DNA of 64,000 nt, from the NCBI RefSeq assembly GCF_016802725.1, contig NC_052665.1:16560501-16624500 (forward strand). The letters are read 5' to 3'. The translations under genes and the position numbers were made by a program. The notes beneath the pieces are model-generated. The model worked only from the letters and a program-made list of their open reading frames with translations. It was not told where the DNA came from and ran no database searches. Below are positions 50,465 through 61,610 of the stretch, one piece after another (the stretch's first letter is position 1; every line of letters starts with the position of its first letter). The stretch comes from Solenopsis invicta (lineage: Eukaryota > Arthropoda > Insecta > Hymenoptera > Formicidae).

Positions 50465-50476
50465 TATATAAAAGCG
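50465..50476 (+). promoter_or_regulatory. TATA-like motif TATATAAAAGCG
   Basis: Identical 12-mer to that at 48704, followed by GC-rich GCCGCATTTGTCACGCC. Candidate core promoter only. Confidence 0.2.
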
Positions 50477-51006
50477 GCCGCATTTGTCACGCCGGGAAAG
50501 AAGGGCGAGGCAAACTGAGTAAATAGAGTGAAGTTAAAAACCGATGTACACACAAAAGAGAGAACAGCTTTTTAGTACCGTCTGCCATCTTTTTTACCAT
50601 TATACATAAAACTGTACAATTATAAAATAAATATGATAAGAAATTATAAAACAAATATGATGTATCTGTTTTTCTTCATTTTAAATATATTGTACATTGT
50701 ATATTCTAACTTATCGTATTTATTTTACCTGCCGTATCTTTTATGTATAACACTTAATGTCGGCTTGCATAATATTTAAATTAATAATGTAGTGAAAAAT
50801 GTCGATTAAACGATTTTTTTTATCCTCCTTCTATCCATCGCGATAAGAAAATTCCAGAACGTTCACCGGTTTCTTCACGATACTTCCTGACCAAATTTAA
50901 CTTCTCACCGACTTTTCCCGGATTTTACGGTTTTCCAGACTCATAGTAATCCTGCATGATGTATCAAACGCACGGCGAAAATAGCGTCGCGCGGAAAATA
51001 TCTCGG

Positions 51007-51765
51007 CAAGGACCTTCGCGGACTAATGCACACGGATTAAAAAATAACAAATCGATTTTATGGGATTATTTATAAGGGCTTAATTTTAGTTATTACTCGC
51101 GTTGCAAATTGCCTAAAAATTACAATCTCCGTTTCGTATTTACTATATCATTACCGATATTATCTTTGACATATCATATTCCTTATAAACTAATTTAATA
51201 TCATCCATTGTTATCAATAATTATTTTAATATTATTTCTTTGTAATATTCATAAAATATTTTGTAATGCTTATAATCGAAAATAAATGTGATTGTAATAC
51301 TTGAAACAAGTTGCCGTTCCATTAAACAAAAATCGAAGTTACAATTTTATTGTAACAAAAGGCAACATTGTAATAGAGTTCAAAAGCAAAACTATTTGTA
51401 GAAAAATGTGATATATAAAAATGAAAAGTATTATCCCCAAATTGTTAAAAAATGTAGATTTATGTAACATTTTATCTTTGATACTTTCTCATGTTGAATT
51501 TTTCAATTATAATACATTATAATGCGACGACGCATCTTTGTAAAATGTAATGAATGTCGATGTAATAAAAAATGTAATTTTTTAAGAACGCCAAGTTCGA
51601 TTTTTTTCTTAGTCGATTTTTTCTTAGAGAAAATTTAAATGGATTGGTAGACTTAATTATGGAGTTATTTACCTCACTGAAGGCCTTCGCGGCTTAACGC
51701 ACACGGATTAAAAATAACAAATCGATTTTATGATCGACTTATTTATAAGAGCCTAATTTTAGTTC
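51007..51765. repeat. Pair of about 90-bp direct repeats
   Basis: 51007-51095 and 51674-51765 share CCTTCGCGG, CACACGGATTAAAAA, TAACAAATCGATTTTATG and TAATTTTAGTT in the same order, 667 bp apart. Confidence 0.8.
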
Positions 51766-52045
51766 TATACAACGACGCGCGCGATAGAACTTTCCTAAAG
51801 TACAAATTATTGTAATTCAATATGTCCTTTACGAGTCGTATAACAACAATTATTATATTCATACAACATGACAAAATATATTTATATATATTATCCATCT
51901 CTCTTCCCCAAATCTGTGGAACAGTGCATTTTTATCTTTTCAAGTATGTCGAACTTATCAGAATATATCGGTAGATCAGAATTTATCGTCCTACAAATAT
52001 CTGAAGAAAATCTATTCCGAGAAATATAAACAGTAAAGAAATATA

Positions 52046-52302
52046 TACAGGATGTCCGATAATTAATGATAAAGCTCTGGCTATAGGTAGAATGGACCAA
52101 ACTGAGTCGAAAATTCCTGTACCACTTTGCGATTTTCGCAATAGTTAAATTAATAATGATAGCTGAATTAGTCCAGCCCTTCGCCAAATCCAAGCGCGCG
52201 TTCGAAGTTACCAGGCGCGCGGAGAGTTGTTTACTGGCGGCAATTAGAGTCCTAAATAATCAGAAGCGCTATTGTTACCTCCTCCACGATTCCCATAGGC
52301 GC
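52046..52302. repeat. Fragments of two dispersed repeats
   Basis: 52046-52200 begins ACAGGATGTCCGATAATTAA and continues GGACCAAACTGAGTCG, a pattern I associate with common ant interspersed repeats (from memory, not checked). 52252-52302 matches one end of the element at 54094-54323 and is cut by the hairpin that starts at 52302. Confidence 0.5.
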
Positions 52303-52955
52303 TACTTAGTCTTCATCAGTTTTTTACACGAACTATTCTGGCATTATAGAAACTATTTTAACTTTTAACCCGCATAATTAAATAACAATTTTGAGCTGCA
52401 TACATCGTGCATGCTAAACGCAAGAACACATTTGACAACACTCTTAGCTTTAGCTCGTGTCTCCAAAAGTCATCAAAACGATTCAAAAGGTAAAAATTTT
52501 TCATAATATTATTCTTCGGTCAGAAGCGAGAATTCCGTTAAGTCAAGACAGTACGTCAAAAAGTAAAACTAATAAATTTTTAACGGTGTTCCGAGGATGA
52601 CTGACAACATTATTTTATCAGTTTAATTTTTTCCTGAATTATATTAATTACTTTAAAATGCCTAAGTGACCAATTTCTATCAAAATTTATTAATTTTTTT
52701 CCACGTACTGTCTTGACTTAACGGAATTCTCATCTGCGACCGAAGAATGATGTAATGGAAATTTTTTATCTTTTGAATCGTTTTGACGATTTTTGAAGAT
52801 ACAGATTAAAGCTAAGTATTGTCAAATGTGCTCTTGCGTATAGCATGCACGATGTACTCATATGCAGCTCAAAACTGTTATTCAATTATGGGGATTAAAA
52901 TACTTTCTGTAATGGCAGAATAATTCATGTAAAAAACTAATGAAGACTAAGTATA
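52302..52955. mobile_element. Foldback element, 654 bp
   Basis: The ends CTACTTAGTCTTCAT and ATGAAGACTAAGTATAG start arms of about 290 bp. Mirrored landmarks include TTTTGAGCTGCATA, CATCGTGCATGCT, CGTCAAAACGATTCAAAAG and CCGTTAAGTCAAGACAGTAC. It is inserted into a partial copy of another repeat. No coding capacity. Confidence 0.85.
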
Positions 52956-53386
52956 GTCTTCATTAATCGAAATGTCTGTGTACTATTCTGTAGGAAAATA
53001 AATCCGTAATATTTATGTAATTTACAAGATTAATTAATTAATTTGCTCATAAATTGGCTGTTCTTTTTCTTATTTTTTGCGTTGCCAAAAAACAAGTGTT
53101 TATAGAATTATTATTCCCATAATATTATATAAATATTAAAAATTAAAATAATATTACTATGAACGTTCTAAGAATATTATTTAATATTTTTTTAATATCA
53201 TGGAAATATTCTGTTATATGTTTACTTTACATCATATTTTTGATGTATTACTTTATTATTTGTGGAATATTATAAAAATATTCACATAGACTTAAGACTT
53301 AAAGTAATACATTTTTTTAATTATAAAATTATTAATAATAAATGGCAAAGTTAAAATCTTTTTTTTTTAGTGATATGCAATTTTAC
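52956..53386. other. AT-rich stretch, nothing recognised
   Basis: Low-complexity AT-rich sequence between two elements. Confidence 0.5.
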
Positions 53387-53790
53387 CGAGGGGAAATTCA
53401 CAGCCGGCATTGGTGTACAAAATTTCGGCAGTGGACTGCCGAAAAAAGTAAGCAGTGATCTATAATATTGACGGCATTGTCGTCAGTGGTTGGGGAGTGG
53501 TGAGCTCACTTCAGAGTCGGTTTTTCGATCATGGGGTTGAGCACAAAAATTTTTGAATACTTCGGGAAAGCTTTAGAATTCTTGTGCAGGCATTGGCGTA
53601 TGATAATGGGCACGCGGTAGTGTTCATAATTGCATGGCATTGCCTTAATTTTAATATAGGATTGACGGCATTGTAGGCATTGACTAACAATAAGCATTGT
53701 CGGCAGTGTACAAAAATGTCGGCAGTGTTTTACAGCAATGCCAAAAATCGGCATTGGTGTACAAAATTTTGGGTTGTGAATTCCCCCTCG
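53387..53790. mobile_element. TIR element with 9-bp target duplication (MULE-like size)
   Basis: 404 bp. The left end CGAGGGGAAATTCACAGCC and the complemented right end CGAGGGGGAATTCACAACC agree at 17 of 19 positions. It is flanked by CAATTTTAC on both sides (53378-53386, 53791-53799). The interior is rich in GGCATTG and CGGCAGTG motifs, including a directly repeated CGGCATTGGTGTACAAAATT. A 9-bp duplication fits Mutator-like transposition. No transposase. Confidence 0.88.
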
Positions 53791-54093
53791 CAATTTTACA
53801 TACTCTATTTTGTACGTAAACTTCATTTCATTTTAAAAAAAGTACTAGTATGTGCATTAATAGTTCAAAATTATTATTTAATATAATATTAATTTAAATG
53901 ATTTAATATTATATTATATTAACTAGAATATTACTTGACATTAAATAATATTGTGCGCCTACATCTACGCACAAAAGTACATTTTTCGATGCTATTAAAA
54001 GATTTTGTTTCGATAAGAATGATGGAGGATATTCATGACGTAGAGCGGGGGCCACGCGCCGTTCTTGCGTTGCCATTGTCGCGCTAGAGTTCT

Positions 54094-54323
54094 AAATAAT
54101 TAGAGAAGCGCTAACTGGGTCCAGCATGCCGATTAGCTGACAGTGGCCACCAATCAAAACCGGAAATGTTGGACCCATAGCTGATCCTCCGGGTAAAATA
54201 AATAATGATCCATCGTAATAACCGGAGTTCCGTCTGTTTTGTTTATAAGCGAACAGCTGCGGGTCCCAAATGACGCCTATGGGAATCACGGAGACAGTAA
54301 CGATAGCGCTTCTCTGATTATTT
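54094..54323. mobile_element. Inverted-repeat element, 230 bp
   Basis: Ends AAATAATTAGAGAAGCGCTA and TAGCGCTTCTCTGATTATTT. A minus-strand frame (54092-54289) spans it without a recognised domain. One end recurs at 52252-52302. Confidence 0.7.
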
Positions 54324-54329
54324 GCCGGT

Positions 54330-54790
54330 GTGAAGTTGGCACCACATTTTGAAAAAAATAAACATTTTAATCAGAGTTCCATGTGTACCCACAATAGTTC
54401 TACAGTTCCTGATAGATTGGAACAATAGTTCTGTCAATTTGAATAAAAAAATTCAATTTTAAAAATATGGGGTGCCAACTTCCCATAGCACCCCGAGTTA
54501 CGAAAAAAATAAATTAAATTACAAAATCTTATAGTTCTCGAAGAGTTCTATAGTCCTTGATCAATTTTAGCAATAATTCCGCATATTTATTATTTTTAAA
54601 TAATTTTAATGTGACCGTTGGCACTCCATCCTTCGTAGAATGCGGTGCCGACAGTTTCAATCGATTTCTTAGCAGTTTAGGTAAAACGTGCGCTTGAATT
54701 TGGCGGAGGATCTGACTAATTCGGCTATCTTTATTAATTTCTAACTTGTATTTTGTTAAGTAACGGCCATTCAGCCTGCAAATCATTCTG
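54330..54790. repeat. Degenerate dispersed repeat (AGTTCTAGAGTTCTCG motif family)
   Basis: Contains GTGAAGTTGGCACC and variants of AGTTCTATAGTTC seen also at 35890-36320 (GAGTTCTAGAGTTCTCGA). The 85-codon minus-strand frame here has no recognised domain. Confidence 0.4.
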
Positions 54791-54839
54791 CCATATTGTT
54801 CGATAAAAGGTCAACGTGGTAGTAACAAGATTACACCGG

Positions 54840-55080
54840 ACTCGCACGTGGCTACGGAAGCGACCGCAATCTTTAATGTCTACTTCCAGGGTCGCTGTTT
54901 ACGAGAACACTAATAATACCCGGACGACCGGCGCGGCGGCGGCGTCGGCCAACTTAATACTACGGCAGAATTACTACCGGCAAATTTACTCTGATGGTTT
55001 TTCTGCATCGTCCAAAGAGATCCGCCTTTGCAGATTTCACAGCTCAAGTGACAGTGGTCTTATCGCGCTTGTCTAAACCA
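54840..55080. promoter_or_regulatory. GC-rich block
   Basis: CpG-rich with a GGCGCGGCGGCGGCG core at 54937. An open plus-strand frame of 86 codons has no recognised domain. Candidate regulatory island. Confidence 0.2.
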
Positions 55081-55376
55081 TCTGAGAAAGAGAGAGATTA
55101 AAGAGAAAAGGGAAAAGAATTCGGCAAAAATATTTCGAAAATAAATCAGACCTGTTTAATAGCAAATAAGAAAATAATAAGTTGCGTAAAACCGCATGAA
55201 AAAAAAATCTCTGCGTACACGAGGAGCGAAAAGGTATGATAACCAAAGATCAAAAACTTAATTAGTGGCAACTGGAGTTGTTATGAAAGGAAATGAGACC
55301 GAAAGAATCGTGCCTCGCTTATCACGCCACTCACGTTCTCTACGGACCGGAAGAAGAGAGTCCAAGAGAGCAAAAG

Positions 55377-55379
<3 letters not shown>

Positions 55380-55418
<39 letters not shown>
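55380..55418. repeat. (GA)n microsatellite
   Basis: Uninterrupted AG dinucleotide run. Confidence 0.95.
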
Positions 55419-55424
<6 letters not shown>

Positions 55425-55716
55425 ACTGATGCGGTACTTCTTTCTGTGGTTTCTCCGTTACTTCGATAACGGAAAGACAAACGTAGGAGGTGCATCGTAA
55501 TTATTTGAGGAATGAGGATGGTGTAACAGACCGAGATCGTATGTATAACGAAGCTGGATTGGTCAAATAAAAACTATAAAACGCCATACCGGTCTTACTC
55601 ATATCTTCGATTAAAAAAGTTGCTCTAATTATAACGTATATATAATTTTCTTAAACCAGTTTAGTCATAACTGTTTGTATAAATGCAGGATGATTCACTC
55701 AACTAACTTACGAAAC

Positions 55717-55721
<5 letters not shown>

Positions 55722-55804
<83 letters not shown>
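55722..55804. repeat. Compound (GA)n-(GT)n microsatellite
   Basis: About 25 GA units joined by AAA to about 15 GT units. Confidence 0.95.
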
Positions 55805-55806
<2 letters not shown>

Positions 55807-56239
55807 CTGTATTTAATTCTGAAATAAAGTTCTGTTTAAGACAATTCAACATTCATGTCTGTAAGATTTATTAAATTATTATTTCTATCGTAGGAAAAAA
55901 ATTTTTTAAACCCAAGTTTGTAAAAAATTCAAGTCCATTTAAAATTAAATAAAAAAATAAAACCTCTATTACTCAGCTAGATTTTTGGACTTTTATTCAC
56001 GATAAAATTCATTATTTTGATCTTTAATCATTTTACAAATCAAAATTGTTTTTATGCCTCGCCGTTATACATTTTTATAAAAACATTCGTCACAGATTTA
56101 AACAGAATAAATATTTTATATCTATTCTATTTGCACACACAAAGCATTTTGTGTAATAAATTCTTAATATATGAATAGTATCGTATTTCCTCAATTTAAT
56201 TTAGCAGATATTTTACTACTTATACAAAGTTCAGATCAG

Positions 56240-57697
56240 AAGATAATCGTATGCATTAAAAAAAAGATTAATTTGACTAAATTTTTCAATTTGATTAAAT
56301 TTTTTCATTTAAATATACTTAAACTTGGTTAAGCACTGCGAGGATGTGCGGATGTGTGTGTAGAGATAGAGCGAGGTTGAGTATGAGTGTTTTTGTATAT
56401 TAAGAAGAGTTAGAAAAGTAAAGAGGTAGATGAAATGAGCTATAGAGGAAGGAAGGTAGAGAAGATGGGTAATTGAAGGCAGAAATAGGTGAAAAGGATT
56501 TGCGATGATATTGGAAGATACGGGAGAAAGGAACAAGAATAGGTTATGGCGAGCAATGAGGTGGGAGCATCCAGGAGGGCCGGTAAGGTAGGAAGGAGTT
56601 AAATACGGATGGTAAGAAAATTGAAAAAGGCGACGGTGTGCAAAGGGTAAGAATTTTAAAAGAAAGGTTAGAGGAATTTATTGAAGAAGAGAAAAGAAAT
56701 CTGTTAATAGTGGGAAATTTTGATATAAGACTTGATAAATTAAACGATAGAGATATAAGGAAAAATAATTATAGGAAGACTAAGGTCAGCTTCCAACTCC
56801 GAGACGGAAGTCAGGCGATAGTCAAGTGGTGGGGATGAACACGTCGCGCGGCTCGGCGTCCGCGCTCAGCGTTTCGGCTCGCCTCAATTAATAAACAAAG
56901 ATAAATCTCGCAGCGTGATAGAATTTTTAAAAACTGTTGAAAAAAAAAGCAAAAAGAAGATAAAAGGAAGAAAAATTTAGAAGAATATAGTAGAATGAAG
57001 AGAAACCGATGTATGGAGGTACGGAGGAGTAGGAGATAGAGTGGAATCGGATCTCTTGCTTTTGGAGAATTAAGTTTACAGAGGTTGGAAGAGATGAATA
57101 AAAAGAAATAGGAAAAAAGAAAATAGACATAATTGTATGGCATAAGAAAGCGAGAGAGATATATGCAGAAATGACAGAGAAACTGAGTAATTTGGAAGAG
57201 TTGAAAGAAAAGAAGCCTGATAAAAATATTAAAGTACTATTTGGAAAAGAAGTTAAAAGAGAAAAAGGAGATAGAAGAAGAAAGGGAGAAGAAAGGGAGA
57301 AGAAAGGGAGGAGCCGATGTATGGAGGTACGAGGCAGTTGAGAAGAGTGATATTTGCAGGGAGAAAAGAAGAATCTAAGGATACGTGAAAAGAGAATGTA
57401 AATTAGAATGTAAAATAGAAAGAAGATTAGACAGACATAGACATAAGCATAGGTATAGGTATAGGATGGTCTAATTAGAGCACCAGTATGTAAAGGTATA
57501 GATGGACGAGTATCAATTGTAAATCAATTGTCTCCTTCTCGGCTTTGTATATGCTCAAGATAAATAAATATTCTATTCTATTTATACTTAATCTTTAGTT
57601 TAAGCATTTGCATATTTCATTTAAATACATAAATACTTGAACTGAAAAAATTTAATCAAGTTAAAAAAATTTAGTCAACAACTTTTTCCCCACGGTG
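56240..57697. mobile_element. AT-rich non-autonomous element split by a LINE insertion
   Basis: The left part (56255-56335, ATTAATTTGACTAAAT) and right part (57584-57697, TTAATCAAGTTAAAAAAATT ... CGGTGT) match the two sides of the intact relative at 41409-41625. Confidence 0.6.
56336..57583 (+). mobile_element. Decayed LINE (non-LTR retrotransposon) fragment
   Basis: About 1.25 kb between imperfect 21-23 bp duplications (56315-56335 ATACTTAAACTTGGTTAAGC; 57584-57606 ATACTTAATCTTTAGTTTAA). The plus-strand frame at 56639-56760 reads EERKRNLLI-like sequence ending LLIVGNFDIRLDKL, a corrupted form of the endonuclease motif GGDFNAR. The 3' end is AAATAAATATTCTATTCTAT, a simple-repeat tail common in arthropod LINEs. 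Frames are broken by many stops. A GC-rich patch at 56785-56885 differs from its flanks. Confidence 0.7.
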
Positions 57698-57779
57698 TAT
57701 TAAAACAATCGTTCTTAAGACAAATATTTGCCGAATCATATAATTCTTGGGCAAAAATTATCTCATAAATTCTCGGGGA

Positions 57780-57972
57780 GTCACGAAGCGACCGCCGCTC
57801 GCAATCGCGCGGAGACAAGAAACTCGTAGCAAGATCACGTATCACGCGTTTAGCAAATGTATTCCGTAAGTAGGAACGAACGCGCTTTCGATAACGAACG
57901 GAACGCGACACCGCGCGTTGAAAATCGCGTGAATTGTTCTCCTGAATCCGCGTGCTGTTGCAAGCCGCGCGG

Positions 57973-58016
<44 letters not shown>

Positions 58017-58200
58017 GTGTGCGTGTGCGCGCGTGTCGCACAGCGTGGCCGCGAGCAATTGTTGAAATTGGATCGCCGCTGCGCGCTGGTCCGCGATTTA
58101 CAATTTCGCCGAGTTGACTGGCACGTCTCCGCAGTTCGACAACTCGGAACTTGGCCGGGCGCGAAAAAAGGCTGAATCGGCGACCGGCCGGCGCCGCATT
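57780..58200. promoter_or_regulatory. CpG-rich island with (GT)n
   Basis: GC-rich block around the (GT)n at 57974-58012. Frames on both strands run through the repeat and are not credible proteins. Candidate regulatory region. Confidence 0.25.
57974..58012. repeat. (GT)n microsatellite
   Basis: About 19 GT units. Confidence 0.95.
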
Positions 58201-58619
58201 AATTGAACCCATTATTTTCAAAATTGGATTTTATAAGCGTAAGCGCAAATTTTGAAAATGCGCAAATATATCTGGATTCCGTTAATCCGCGATAATGTTA
58301 TGTAACAGCATGTTATTTCTAACGAAAAATCACGCGTAAAACGGATATAAAGAACAAGCGTTAAAATATCGATCATCTCTTTCTTTTCTACTTATTACGT
58401 ATAAAAATGATTGTAAATATAAATTATGAAATATGAAAGTATGCACTTTGTTTTTATCTAACGTCTATTTTCATAAATTTATTTGAGATTTAATCGAAGT
58501 ACATTCACATTGAAATATTTTAATGTCTACCAAAGTATTGTCTGACAATGAATAAAAATCGATCGTAACTTTTTAATGTATATATCAAAATTATTGTGAA
58601 TTTTTAAAACATCTTATAT

Positions 58620-58826
58620 ACACTGAGGAAAAAATTAAACTTTAATAAATATTTATTCGAACAATACTAATAAAATATTTACTAATTGTGAATATGTATT
58701 TAGTACAAGAACCATTAATTTAAATAGCATTTTTTCTTACACAGTAAATATTTATGTAAGTAAAGATTTCATTAGTACTATTCGAATAAATATTTATTAA
58801 AATTTTGCAATTTTTCTTTCGGTGTA
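58620..58826. mobile_element. CACTG-ended MITE, copy related to 14018-14224
   Basis: Ends ACACTGAGGAAAAAATT and TTTTTCTTTCGGTGT. Internal ATTTAGTACAAGAACCA and mirrored ATTCGAATAAATATTTATT are shared with 14018-14224. Confidence 0.75.
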
Positions 58827-59393
58827 TGAACGACTTATTGAAACGAGTCTAACGATGACGACGATTAGCTGTTACTCTTCCGCACCGGTGCATTCCGCGC
58901 CAAGTCTATTAAATCCGAAAATCTATTAATTTCGAAAGCGGATGTCAGATAATGGCGCGAAACAACGATGAATATTACAAATGGCAATTTTTTATTTCAT
59001 GAAGTCATTAGATCTACGATTCAAAGAAAGTAATAAATGAGCAATGATTATCGATAATGAGGTAACCATTGGACGATTGTGGAATTAATCAAGAAACGAG
59101 TAACGCAAGTGATTAGTTCACGGCTGTATAAGAATGATTTGTAAAGAAACCAAATTAATTTCAAAGATAAATCTAGCGATACACTTTGTTAGTATCTTGA
59201 AATTTTATGAATGTACAAACCCGTATGTGTCGACAAAAGTTGGATTTTTTTTTCTATTAAATTAACAAAAATTGCTCTAATAGAAAAAGATAAATATGTA
59301 TTATGGAATTTTAGACAAAAGAAATATTGGTGGGATATTACTGTATTGATCTTGTTCGAATCTAATTTATTGTGTATTATAAAATACAACAGT

Positions 59394-59680
59394 GATATAA
59401 TATGCCGTACAACGGAAATATTAATAGTTATGCAAATACACAAGAGGTGAAGCGCCAGCATTACTGTTGCTTCAAAGCCCACTCGAAAATATATAAGGTA
59501 TGTAAAAAATAAGATACAAAAAGACGACAAACGCAAAGAAATTAAGATGATAAGTGATGAATGAAAATGATATTTGAAATCGAGATAGGAAGTTACGCTA
59601 CAAAATACATATATAATGTTGCAAAACATATAAAAGTGAAAGACAGAAAAAAACAACAAAACGCAAAGTAATTAAGATGA
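59394..59680 (-). repeat. Dispersed repeat with conserved minus-strand frame, copy 2
   Basis: Partner of 38733-38990. The minus-strand frame 59189-59659 (156 codons) covers it and contains LCICITINISVVRH. Strongly hydrophobic; family not recognised. Confidence 0.65.
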
Positions 59681-59685
59681 TTAGC

Positions 59686-60728
59686 CTGTTCGAAAATAGA
59701 TTTGGTTACTGTCAGTAAAAACAGTGCAGTTGGCAGAAGTGAAAATTACTGACGTTGCGTTTCGTTTCTTCCGCCAGTAAAATCAACAAACTATCCCAAA
59801 TAGTCCAAAACGTCAATAAGATTTTTAGGTATTAAATTGTAGATATTTCAACGTTGCCGCAAGCTTGCAGTAACATTGTAAAAATCTTTCGCAACTCCCA
59901 TACAATATTACGATATTTCAATATAAGTTTTATACATTTATTGTTTCTTCAATCTTTCAGTGCTGGGTTTTTATGATTCTAATCTTTACCTTTAATAATA
60001 AATGTTAAATATTTTTGACTAATGTTATTAAAATATGGATTACTATAATAAAGTGATATGTATCATTATAAGCACGATTATACGTCCTTTGGTACTTGTA
60101 TAATATTCTATATTTGTCTTAAATAGTCCGAAACGTCAAAGACAATTTTTAGATTTAAAAGTATATGTGTAATTGGTTGTTTATATATGTCAAAAATTTT
60201 AAGTAATAGAAATCTTTTTACAAATTAAAAGTATTTGTCTACATTATAAGCGAAATAATTGGTTGATTTAAAAGACTCGATAAAGCAACAAATGTAAAAT
60301 ATACACATTATACAAAAATGTGTAATTGTATCATAATAGTATCACTTTAATATAATAAACCATATTTTAATAATATTAATCATTAATACAACATTTGTTT
60401 AAAAAGTAAAGGTTAAAATTATATTTGAGATAAGAACCCAGTATTGAAAGATTGCAGAAACATTGCATAAAAGCTTATATTGAAATATTCTTATATTGTA
60501 TGAGAGTTGTGAAAGATTTCTGCAATGTTACTGCAAGTTTGCGGTAACATTGAAATATCCGTAATTTTAAATCTGAAAATTATTTGTCTGACGTTTCGAA
60601 TTATTTGGGATCATTTTGATTGTCTATTGATTGTACTGGTGGAAAAAACAAAACACAACTCCAGTAATTTTTACTTTTGCCCAACGGCATTACTTTTACT
60701 GGCAGTAACTAGACTTATTTTCGAACAG
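59686..60728. mobile_element. Large foldback element, 1,043 bp
   Basis: The ends CTGTTCGAAAATA and TATTTTCGAACAG open arms of more than 400 bp. Mirrored pairs include CAGTAACATTG / CAATGTTACTG, CTTTCAGTGCTGGGTT / AACCCAGTATTGAAAG and TATTAAAATATGG / CCATATTTTAATA. The centre is near 60200. It has no transposase frame and could form a very long hairpin transcript. Confidence 0.88.
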
Positions 60729-61156
60729 TAGGGTAAAGTGACGGATGAGAAATAATAAATGAAAACGAGAAAACAAGTTACGGGCGCGACGAGGCACATT
60801 CTCGTTGATGCGAGTTAATTCATCAAAAATTAATGTTAACATTTATCCCTTAAAGCAACAAAATTCAAATAGACTTTTGCAATTTTAATGGAATAGGCCC
60901 TATGGGGAAAATCACTAAAAAGAAAGAAAAACGTATTAACAATAGTACCTCAAGGGTAACATGGAAATCTATTGGTATTAAAATATTAAAATATACACAT
61001 ATATATATATGATACAATACATACACAATTAACATACGTATACTACTATAAAATGGTACTTTTACATTTATAACATAATAGTAATAATAATAATAAATGA
61101 TTCTGTAAATAATGAATAGCGTGCGAGGCAATATGCTTCAAAGCACTAGAGCCTTA

Positions 61157-61302
61157 AGGCCTTTCTACAATAAGTCGATGGCATAAGTTGTAAGCTATAA
61201 GAATTGATCAATCACAGTCAAATGTAAAGAAAATATTCGACTGTGATTGATCAATTCCTACGGCTTACGACTTATGACACCGACTAATAGCTTATTGAAA
61301 TG
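61157..61302. mobile_element. Harbinger-like MITE, copy 1
   Basis: Same internal sequence as 61462-61607 (AATTGATCAATCACAGTC and its mirror, then CGACTAATA). The left end follows TTA; the right end is diverged. Confidence 0.75.
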
Positions 61303-61461
61303 TATAACAAAACATAAGCATAACATAAGACCAATAAACCAAGGAGAATCTTATGTAAATCAATATGGCGACTTTATGCTGGATGCTCATTGGCCCATCG
61401 GTTTTATGTTATGCACTTGTACTATAGACTTTATAGTGTCGTATACAATTTACAACTATTA

Positions 61462-61607
61462 AGCCCATTCTACAATAAGTCGATGGTCGTAAGTCGTAAG
61501 AATTGATCAATCACAGTCGAATATTCTCTTCACATTCGACTGTGATTGGTCAATTCTTACGGCTTATGACTTATGACACCGACTAATAACTTGTAGTAGA
61601 ATGGGCT
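61462..61607. mobile_element. Harbinger-like MITE, copy 2, with TTA target duplication
   Basis: 146 bp, ends AGCCCATTCTAC and GTAGAATGGGCT, flanked by TTA (61459-61461, 61608-61610), as expected for PIF/Harbinger insertion. A near-perfect internal hairpin GAATTGATCAATCACAGTCG is present. Confidence 0.85.
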
Positions 61608-61610
61608 TTA

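Larger units (their letters stand above)
48367..52045. other. Gene-free stretch with direct duplication and TATA-like sites
   Basis: Holds two TATATAAAAGCG motifs, a (GT)n at 49262-49288, a CA/TA repeat at 50176-50226, and a roughly 90-bp block present at both 51007-51095 and 51674-51765. No protein-coding exon recognised. Confidence 0.5.

Noticed and set aside
54092..54289. 65-codon minus-strand frame that looks protein-like
   Set aside because: It spans an inverted-repeat element exactly and matches no family I know.
57675..58221. Frames with Cys-Val or Thr-His runs
   Set aside because: They cross the (GT)n microsatellite.
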